DNA of 21,071 nt, from positions 1-21,071 of the forward strand of contig JAIVFH010000423.1 in the NCBI GenBank assembly GCA_025765595.1, given 5' to 3'. The DNA comes from Obelidium mucronatum (lineage: Eukaryota; Chytridiomycota; Chytridiomycetes; Chytridiales; Chytriomycetaceae). The notes beneath the pieces are model-generated. The model ran no database searches. It saw only the letters and a list, made by a program, of their open reading frames with translations, and was not told the origin of the DNA. Positions within the stretch are counted from its first letter, which is position 1. The number at the start of each line of letters is the position of its first letter. Below are positions 1-7,735 of this stretch, piece by piece. A program made the position numbers and the translations under genes.

Positions 1-2
1 AA

Positions 3-1492
3 GCACATGCCGTCGGAGTGGCAGTGGCTGATGGTGCTCATCTCATTGGAGAGCATGGCAGAATCGTTCCCAATGAGTATGCTCCTTACCAGGGTCTTCT
101 TGTGGCCCTCGAATTGGCGGCTGAATATGAATTCACGGAAATTGTTTTCCAGAGCTGCTCATCGAAAGTTATCAATCAGGTTGTATGGCTGCTTGGTTTT
201 CACAGCCTCACAGGGATGTGTCTGATAATGCTTTTTCAACTGTTCAGATGAACAGTAATACACCCATCCAAATCAATGCCTTGAATGCTTTGGTTGAAAT
301 TGCGCGCCAAAAAGCTGCATCGAGTATGTTTTCGCAACACTGCAAGTTTGAAACAATCGATCAAACTGACAATTCTGCGGCGCAAAGAATCGCATTCAGA
401 ACTTTGGATTTCGGGGATATGATTGTATCGTATGCACGTGGTGCGAAAACAATGGAACGCGCTCTCCCAAGTGAGCCCATCTTGGTTGCCTTTGATGGCG
501 CGTCGCGAGGAAATCCCGGTCCTGCTGCTGCTGCAGCAGTAATTTATACCACGAAAACTTCTAAAGTCGGGATGGTGCCAGATCAAGTTTTAGTCGAAGA
601 GAGTGAATTGTTAAATGGAAATCGTACATCCAATCAAGCAGAATATGAGGCACTCATTGTGGGGCTCAAAAGGGCAAGCTTGCTAAAAGCAAAGAATGTG
701 ATTTGTCAGGGAGATTCCGAATTGGTTATTAGACAGGTCAGTGTGCCACTGACTTGTGGTATCGAAATTTAATACTCTATTTTATTCGAGATGGATGGAG
801 CACACACTGTTCACAACAGCTCAATGAAACTGTTGAATGATGAAGCCAGAAGAATCATTGAAAACAGCTCCTTTAAATCCTCCTGTAAATTCAAACACGT
901 TCTCAGAACATTGAACAGTACCGCCGACCGCCTCGCGAATGAAACCCTTGATAAGAAAAAGAATATCCTACGAATCAGTCCTGCCGTTTTTCAGGAAAAG
1001 AATGAACGGGAAAGCAGGAATGGGCAGCCAGAATTTAAGTTTGCCATCACTCAAAAACGCTCAATGGATCCCATCAGATTCAAAGGAATAGCTGGCTGTG
1101 ATTTTGTTGGTGATCCAGCAGACATTCTCAGCGATTTTTTAGTGAACGATGCGAACGGAAACGGATTCCGATTACTGAGACTCGTCTACAGCAATCGTTC
1201 CACTGTTTCTGTAATGAGCGAAACTGCTTACCATGGCCTCCAGTTGCCGCTTTCATATGCGAGGGAATACTGCCGTTTACGTCCTGAATTCGATGACGTG
1301 GAGATTCGAAGCGATATTTGCACCGGATGTGGAAGCACGTATGTTGTTGTGGCGCGTGCCGTTGTTCCTCTCTGGTTCGCGGCTAGGGTGCATGAGCAGG
1401 TGTTCTACATTGTTCAAGGCCTCAGTCCCTTGATTCCAGGAATTTTAGGATGTGATAAAGACAAAGTATATGTAACGGGATTGTCGGGTTAA
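3..1492 (+). CDS. Tandem RNase H-like / retropepsin-like protein (5' partial)
   Basis: Exons 3-179, 248-736 and 791-1492 (phase-0 introns 180-247 and 737-790) give 455 residues; the 5' end lies outside the window. Residues 1 to about 110 form a degenerate RNase H fold. Residues about 125-280 form a second one with FDGASRGNPGP, the AEYEAL glutamate, GDSEL, and a late aspartate in TADRLAN, so all four metal-binding acidic residues are present. The first copy has P, C and Q where the second has E, D and the last D (its first D is off-window). The C-terminal part ends in a retropepsin-like pattern (TVSVMSE, then ARAVVPL, then PGILGCD), but SNR at 1190-1198 stands where D-T/S-G is expected. RNase H would cleave RNA in RNA-DNA hybrids; here only the second copy could. 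It may be a domesticated retroelement product or a cellular gene. Splicing is manual. Confidence 0.72.
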
Positions 1493-1523
1493 TTGCATGA
1501 ATTGAAATATCTCGAAGTCGCGA

Positions 1524-1529
1524 AATAAA
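1524..1529 (+). terminator. Putative poly(A) signal AATAAA of the RNase H-like gene
   Basis: AATAAA lies about 30 nt after the TAA-ended reading frame of the RNase H-like gene and just before the receptor relic at 1550. The motif is common in AT-rich DNA, so this rests on position only. Confidence 0.4.
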
Positions 1530-1549
1530 AGGGATTTACAAAATTTGAT

Positions 1550-1746
1550 ATGGTTCTCTAGGTATTCTCCCTTCTATTTCTCGCACTCACGATGCTACCT
1601 TCTACATCACAAAAAGGTCAAACATCCATAATAATCGCTTTTATTGGTCCCTACAAATGGTATTCGGGCCTGCAATTCAATGCCTCTCTGGTTGTTGGCG
1701 GATACGAGACTTTGAACATAACCCAACTATCTGACCCAAGAGCCTG
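1550..1746 (+). pseudogene. Relic of a class C receptor 5' exon
   Basis: From the ATG at 1550 the frame reads MVL, a TAG at 1559, then a hydrophobic leader (VFSLLFLALT) and a segment matching the start of the four intact receptors: IIAFIGPY, SGLQFNASL, VVGGYETLNI, QLSDP. It stops at TGA 1744-1746, just after the point where the receptors read LSDP and continue into the ectodomain. Homology ends there and the sequence passes within about 20 nt into an antisense LRR gene fragment. There is no intron after GPY, as in R2 and R3 and unlike R1 and R4. The early stop and the truncation make this a gene fragment. Confidence 0.85.
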
Positions 1747-1762
1747 AAATGCGAAAGCAAAC

Positions 1763-2078
1763 GAGAAAATAAATTTAACAACAAAAAGATAGTCTGCAAC
1801 CCCAAAAGGCTTTTCGGAACTTCCCCAGAGAAGTAATTCATGGCCAAATTCTGAAGTTTCCGCAACTATCCCAACTCTTTCGGAATTTGTCCACGGAGAG
1901 TAATCACTCTTAAATTCAAAGTCTCGAGCTCCACCAAACTCCCAATTTCAACAGGAATTTCCCCGGCGAGATGATTTCTCGAAAGGAGTAGATGCTGAAG
2001 ATTAGGAGTAGATGCTGAAGATTTGACAGCCGGTTGATGGATTTCGGGATGGTTCCTTGCAGACTTGTGTTTGTGAAA
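1763..2078 (-). pseudogene. Relic of the 3' end of an F-box-like/LRR gene
   Basis: This is a diverged copy of 18793-19096, the 3' end of the intact LRR gene, including some 3' flank. LRR residues are readable on the minus strand (SNLQHLLLSRN, LAGEIPVEIGSL, LRGQIPKELG, MNYFSGEVPKSLLGL). Damage relative to the intact copy: a nonsense TAG near 1866 where the intact gene has CAG (PKELGQ), a two-codon deletion near 1855, loss of the original stop, and a 20-nt tandem duplication at 1984-2023 that shifts the frame. It lies tail-to-tail with the receptor relic, as R4 and its LRR neighbour do. Confidence 0.85.
1984..2023. repeat. 20-nt tandem duplication inside the LRR relic
   Basis: Two perfect adjacent copies of AGGAGTAGATGCTGAAGATT (1984-2003 and 2004-2023). 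The intact LRR gene has a single copy of the corresponding sequence. The length is not a multiple of three. Confidence 0.95.
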
Positions 2079-2116
2079 CATCGAAAATAATAGAATTTTA
2101 CAAAGGGATTACACAG

Positions 2117-2122
2117 TTTATT
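2117..2122 (-). terminator. Possible poly(A) signal of R1
   Basis: AATAAA on the minus strand about 180 nt after the R1 stop. The rest of 2079-2299 shows no reading frame similarity or structure that I can name. Confidence 0.25.
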
Positions 2123-2299
2123 CCAGAGAAACTCTGGTGGCAGAGACAATACAAGAATTTCTCAAGAAGACTTGGTATACAATCATCCCATTTGGCGGCG
2201 TTTTTTAAGGTTTAAATATCGACTTCGATGGAGTGAAAATTGAAGTGTTAACGTCTATAGGTCATTCATCAGTTTTGAGTCTCGGGAGCGTAAGCTCAA

Positions 2300-5200
2300 T
2301 CAAAGCAGACTTGAAAAAGCAGCCGCCGCTTCCTCTTTCGTAAAATCGAAATAGACGCGTCCTTGAAACGTATCTAAAACCAAACGCATGGGATCGTTTT
2401 GAGGGAATACAGCTGTGGGTTTAGGCCTGAATGCCATTGGTTGAAACTCCACAGAGTCTTTGCCTATGCCTTTGGGAATAAACAGCAGGTAGTTTGCCTT
2501 GTCACCGGCTTTGTTTGTCGTGAAACTGTGAATCGCTATTGACCCAGCAATCCACTCACTCTGGAATCCAATAGCATTACTAACCGAAACAATGACAAGA
2601 TGCTGATTTTTGGACGGTGTTAGCATACAATTTATACAGAAACAATATTTCTTCAATCTTAACTGAAACAATCATCTTTCCTGACACCTTCTTAACCCCA
2701 ACCACACCACCAATCCCTACAGTTCCAGTTTTCCTCTTGGGGTTCGCTGATAATAGTGAAGACGAGCCACTGGTATCATGATCAGTTTTGACACTTTTCA
2801 GCATCATAGCAGTCCCTCCCAAATCCGAGATACTACTGCTGCTTTGCGCTTTCTTGGGTGACGGCTTCTCAGCCGATATTTTAGACGCAATCTGGAAACT
2901 CCCATTCTTCCACCGATTCATCCACGTATCCGACCGCGAGCTCACATAGAGTTGCAATAAAATAGGCACCAATTGCATTAACAATGGAATCGTTGTCACA
3001 AGCCATACAATCAAAGCCGGCCGCATCGAGGTGCTATCGTCGATACTCGAAATTACAAGACTCCCAAGCGGTATAATTAAGCAGACTACAAGGAGAAGTT
3101 GGAATTCACTGTGCGCGCTTTCCAAATTCCTTGACAAATACGTGACTCCAATCAAAGCCGCATACAAGACTGCATTGAGGCCCCATGTAATGTATCCCAT
3201 AATTGGATTTTTCGGGGCGCAGTTGTATTGAATTGTAGTCGCTGTGGTTGTGCTCAGTATCGTAAGTTGTGACAAACTGTTCCAAGATGCCATCAAGATT
3301 TGCTGGATCCCAACAATCCCAACTAATCCAACAAGCCAAAGAGTGTCGTTAATCATCCATTTTGGAATAATGGTCTTTGACGCGAATATCATGCATATTC
3401 TGGCGTTCTTGAGGATCAAGGACCCGATAACAATGGCAAATGCTGTAACTTCAATCCACACACGTGTTTTGCACTGCGCAACAGAGGGAATACCGAAATA
3501 CATCAAATTCGTGGAATACGAAAGCGCGTATCCAATGGATGTCGTGGAAAGGAATGTGACTGACGCTGTACGAACGCAGGGTTTCGATCTGAAAAAGGCC
3601 AACACGAACCAGAATATGAGGACAAATACGAATCCCACGACAAAGAAAGCAGTTAAAGTCTTTCCAGATGGGCTTTCTCGCAAAAGAGTGAGGGTTTCAT
3701 AGATTGGGCCATCGGGAGGAGGAATAGAGGCTGAAGACACTAAATAATTACCAAGCATGAACATCCAGAATAAAAAAGAATCTTAACTGTTGGAATAGAA
3801 TATCGGAAAATCGACCTCAATGGGAACATAATGCGTCAAAGTATGATCGGTATAGCCAAACACTTTTCAACAGACAGTATCACTACAAAGACCCTCACTA
3901 GAAAACCAAAAAAAGGATTCGTTACCAGCAAATCCAGAAGTACCTGAGGTTCCCATAGTTCGACCAAAAACAAAAGATGAAAGTAGATCGCCATTCTCAG
4001 TCAACATTGTTGGGTCTGCTTGGAGCCCAATGTATCCCGTGTTTTGAAACAACGTCCAGTTGAGATGATCTTGTAGCTGCCTTGATGAAAGCTGTTCTGG
4101 TGTGAAGGAGGGATTGCTGGCCAGCAACTATGAAAGCGGCATTAATCTCTCTAAAAAAGAGGGAGCCAGATCAGCAGCTTACATTGGTCATCCCCATAGC
4201 CAGCGTCACAATGCAATCGAAACCAGGCGGCATTCCAACAGTTTGCATTGTAATGTAGTCAAATGGAGTGGAGCTGGAAAATGATGCGTTAATGCGCAAA
4301 AAATATCATTTTTCTTCAACCAATGACTGACGTGTAAGAGGATTGAAAAGACGCGATAGTGTTGGCGAAGTAGGCTTGCAGGTCCACCATTGATTGAGTT
4401 CCTTGATTATACGGAGAAATCACTAAAAAAATTTAAATCAGAATAGAGACATTAAGAAGCAAACTCCTTGTTTTTAATACTTATTATTCCAGCAGAATAC
4501 TTCTGGTATCCAGGGCCCCACACTTAAGAGAGACGTTAAAGAGAGAAGGCGTTCAGACGACCAGAATTAGAAATGGTGATAAAACAAACCTTTTACTGCG
4601 TATTCCTCAGAACTCGGTATTGGTGGATTCATGGAAAACCAAACAAAGTCGCTTCCAACAAATGTAGGAGTTCTGCAATTTTTCGTGATTAAAAAAGAAT
4701 GTGTGTTGTAAAACGTACGTTTTAAGTGCGAGAGAATAGTAAATATCGGCTGTGGGACCGAGTGACCCACACAGATAAATGTATCGAGCATTTACGCTTG
4801 CCAAAGTTTTGGCAACTTCGCCAACATTGTTTATATTTGCGTAGCTGAAGGCGGCAACGACTTGAATATTATTTTTAAGAGCGCTTTTCATAACGTGATA
4901 GCAGTCATTCGATTCGCTATTAATTGATGAGTCCGAAATGATGGCGATTCTGGTAACATTCCATGATTTTAAAAGAAGCGTTGCAGCCTTCTCCATACCA
5001 GAGACTGATTACCAAAATTAAAGCAAATAATCAAAGGGGGATAATGTGTGTTGAAATGTTCTTACGGGATCGAGTTTGAAAGTAATACGGATTCTTGGCT
5101 CTATTCAACAACTCTCGTGTAGTTTGCGCTGGACCGCAAAACGGAATCTACTCGAAATTTTGGGGATATAAGCAACTTCCAAGTGTATTACAAACCAGAG

Positions 5201-5935
5201 CCTACCTTGTAGCTGCTGTATATTTCAGCCGAATACCTGACACCAAATGTTAATACGATACGAAACGCAAAAGCTATCCGACAATACTTCGATCGCTCTG
5301 GAAACAGTTCCCCGAAAACAGCAATAACATCTTTATGATTTTCTGCAATTTCTTGGGCTGGAGTGGTTGCGAAGATGAGTATTGAGACAAAATGGCACAA
5401 AAAACACGAGTTGCACCTGTTTTCATGACACTTGCTCCGGAATATCTGCCATATTTATCAAGGACGTCAAATCGTTTCACGTTGATTGTCGTGTTGGGCA
5501 GGATAAACTCATTGCTGTTGACAACTGAAACACCAAACAGGCCAGCAGTTTGAATCCAAAAGAATCCCAACCATGCTCCCAACTTGCTTGTATCTGAAAG
5601 CGCTGCAATATCCAAATTTTCATCGCCTCCAGTTACAAGTGAGCCATTGAATGTGAAACCCTTGTACCTGTAATAATTGGAAGACTAATCAAAACGAAAG
5701 AAAGATTTGGCGCGTTTCAATTTTCAAATGCCGTGATTCTCGGTGGACATTCCGATTGACATCAAATTAGAAGGCAGAGTCGTGTCTTATTCAGCCAAGG
5801 GACAATCATTGCGCTGGACAGTTGCACTCACCAGCTGTACGGACCAACAAAGGCGATAGTGATGGAAGACTGATTCTTTTGCGCAAAACACAGCTGCCCA
5901 AGACATAATACCAAAGCCAGGAGAGACACGGCCAT
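2300..5935 (-). CDS. Class C GPCR-like receptor R1
   Basis: Fourteen exons give 925 aa: 5935-5832, 5667-5417, 5357-5288, 5236-5206, 5147-5066, 5004-4719, 4672-4590, 4522-4481, 4422-4332, 4273-4183, 4127-3926, 3862-3788, 3730-2664, 2602-2300. Residues 1-18 are a signal peptide (MAVSLLALVLCLGQLCFA). Residues about 20-465 are a type I periplasmic-binding-protein-like ectodomain (SSITIAFVGPY, AENHKDVIAVFGE, PFCGP, NPYYFQ, SWNVTR, PGFDC, LNWTLFQ) with possible N-glycans at NTT, NVT and NWT. Seven hydrophobic helices follow SIPPPDGP (about residues 490-750), with Cys before TM3 (QCKTRVW) and in loop 2 (QYNCAPK), the usual GPCR disulfide pair. A Ser-rich linker precedes a conserved tail module (826-925; QSEWIAGSIAIHS, MAFRP, LVLDTFQGRVYFDF). 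Expected to be a plasma-membrane G-protein-coupled sensor; ligand unknown. The introns inside AGII/MISP and at MKT/AQE are found only in this copy. The exon at 3862 uses a weak acceptor but is supported by homology. Confidence 0.85.
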
Positions 5936-6008
5936 TGTGGGAGATGAATCTAACTAACCAGAAAACAATAGACGCGTAAATCCCAGCCAGAATCGACACA
6001 GACACATC

Positions 6009-6014
6009 TTTATT
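6009..6014 (-). terminator. Possible poly(A) signal of the BLOC1S2-like gene
   Basis: AATAAA on the minus strand begins two bases after the stop codon of the BLOC1S2-like gene. The 80-nt gap 5936-6015 that contains it must also hold the R1 promoter unless that promoter overlaps the small gene. Confidence 0.3.
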
Positions 6015-6015
6015 C

Positions 6016-6384
6016 TTACTTTTTCCTCAGAATGCGATCTTCGAGGCCTTTCGTGTAATGGTCCAACTCGGCAGCCACCTCTTCCATCTGCAGGACTTGT
6101 CGCTCGAGCAGCAACACCTTTGCGCTTGCCGTCTCGAGGTCCTCCTTTGCATTCACGAGTCTCGATGCGTTGTCGTCAAAGTCGGAAAGAAGCTCTGCGC
6201 AGCGGTCTCTTGCCACGTGGTTCATTTGCTCGATTGCGGAGAGTTCAGCGGTGGCTTTGTTGTCTTCAGAAGAGAGAAAGAGAACGAAAGAGAACAAACC
6301 AGCTTGCATCTCAGAAGCCACAAAGCGCACGCTGTGTTCAAAGGCCGTGGCGGCAACTTCAGAGACCAGCGATGCGTCTTGCAT
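6016..6384 (-). CDS. BLOC1S2: BLOC-1 subunit 2-like coiled-coil protein
   Basis: A 122-residue frame, almost entirely heptad-rich helix. The C-terminal part (LERQVLQMEEVAAELDHYTK, then GLEDRILRKK) follows the pattern of BLOC1S2, whose C-terminus reads as an EEQVAALE-type helix followed by a KLDAYSKKLE-type helix; IEQMN in the middle matches the family's LLENMN-type segment. BLOC1S2 is a shared subunit of BLOC-1 and BORC, which act on endosome and lysosome traffic. The hydrophobic, Phe-rich stretch GLFSFVLFLSS fits the family poorly and coincides with a possible 36-nt in-frame intron (6264-6299, GTTTGT...CTGAAG); removing it gives EMQADNKATAE and 110 aa. The gene sits between R1 and R2 on their strand with gaps of 80 and 98 nt and is probably an unrelated housekeeping gene. 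Another short coiled-coil family member is possible. Confidence 0.65.
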   Translation of the reverse strand: MQDASLVSEVAATAFEHSVRFVASEMQAGLFSFVLFLSSEDNKATAELSAIEQMNHVARDRCAELLSDFDDNASRLVNAKEDLETASAKVLLLERQVLQMEEVAAELDHYTKGLEDRILRKK

Positions 6385-6408
6385 TATTATTATATTTTAC
6401 ACTTCTCC

Positions 6409-6414
6409 TTTATT
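6409..6414 (-). terminator. Possible poly(A) signal of R2
   Basis: AATAAA on the minus strand about 70 nt after the R2 stop and only 25 nt before the ATG of the BLOC1S2-like gene. If used, the R2 transcript end would overlap the leader of the small gene. Confidence 0.35.
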
Positions 6415-6482
6415 CATTCCTTTTCTTGTATAAGGTACAGAAGTTTTTTAAAAAAAAGAGAGAAATAGAAGTGGCAGCTAGC

Positions 6483-7692
6483 TTAATTTTTGGGGACCAG
6501 GAACTTCTCTCCCGCATTTTTGAATACGCCAGTGTCTTCAGGTTTAAAAAAGTCAATAATCAGTGTCCCAGAGCAAGTTCCGACAACCAAACGTGAAGGA
6601 GAATCTCCAGCAACTTTCCCAAAATTTTTCTGTCCATCTTTCAGTCTGAAAGCCGCAGAAGAATCCGGATCTTGAATGTCGGCGCCGTTGAAAAATATAC
6701 ACACTGCCTTTTCTCCGACTTTGGCGATTGCCAGAGATCCTTTTATCCATTCAGTTCTCCATCCAAACGCGTTTTCAACAGTGATAATGACAGCATACTG
6801 GTTTGACAGACAATGAAAAATGAATTAACATAGAAAGAGATTATAGAGCTCACAGTATCCACAGTTTTCCCTGTAAGGTTATAAGACTTGACAGTCGGTG
6901 ATTTTTTTAAAGCGGGATTGCCATGTATCGAAAGGGGTCGAGGTTTACGCATAGGGTTAGGACTCATTGTTGCAGCGGAAGCAGAAGCATTACCACCACC
7001 ACCATCACCACCACTAGGCTTAACTGCGACACTTTCATTATTCCTCGTACTATTGCTCTTACTTCCTTGCACTTCAAAGCCAGCCGCCACTGCCGCAGTT
7101 TTCTTGATTGCAACCGCCACCCCCTGGGCGACTGATTTCCTCTCAAAACTACTCCCACTACCACTCCCTGCACCAGTCCCCCCAAGCTTCGAAACCAGAA
7201 ACGCAGATGCCTTCCCAAGAGATCCTTTGCCATTCCGGAACTTTTCCATCCAAGCCTCAGACAGGAATCCAATATACAAGGATACTAGAATCGGCAATAA
7301 CTGTAATAAAACTGGGATTATGGTAACAACCCAAATCATCAACGCCGTGCGGAAGTAAATAAGTGGGTCGGCTGTGCTCGAACCACCACCACTACTGCTC
7401 ACGGATGTGACAATGAGGCCGCCAAGTGGAATAATCACGCACAAGACGGCAAGGAAACTGAATTCAGAGTGCGCTGGCGGGATATTGCGCGTTCTGTAGG
7501 TGACGCCAACAAGCGCAACATACAACAGAATATTGTATCCCCATACAAAGTATCCAGAGAGTGGCTGTGTGATGGTCACTTTATATGTGATTGTCTGTTT
7601 TAAAGTGGCCGTCGAGACGGTAATGTTGGAAAAGGATGCCCAAATAGCAAGGAGAATCTGTGGAAACCCATGTGAGAAACGCGCGAATTGTT

Positions 7693-7735
<43 letters not shown>

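Noticed and set aside
1..1492. Active LTR retrotransposon at the left end.
   Set aside because: No reverse transcriptase, integrase or LTR is visible, the frame is interrupted by spliceable introns, and the protease-like triad is missing. The upstream part is outside the window, so a remnant cannot be excluded.
6888..7358. Plus-strand 156-codon frame with Pro- and Leu-rich sequence.
   Set aside because: It is antisense to the R2 linker and TM7, whose Gly/Ser-rich code yields Pro/Ala-rich antisense frames. The R2 reading has family support.
7694..7734. Poly(A) as the tail of a processed pseudogene on the + strand.
   Set aside because: No coding or RNA-like body lies upstream of the tail on the + strand; the flanking sequence is R2 exon and intron. 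Only a fragmentary insertion remains possible and is noted as a finding.
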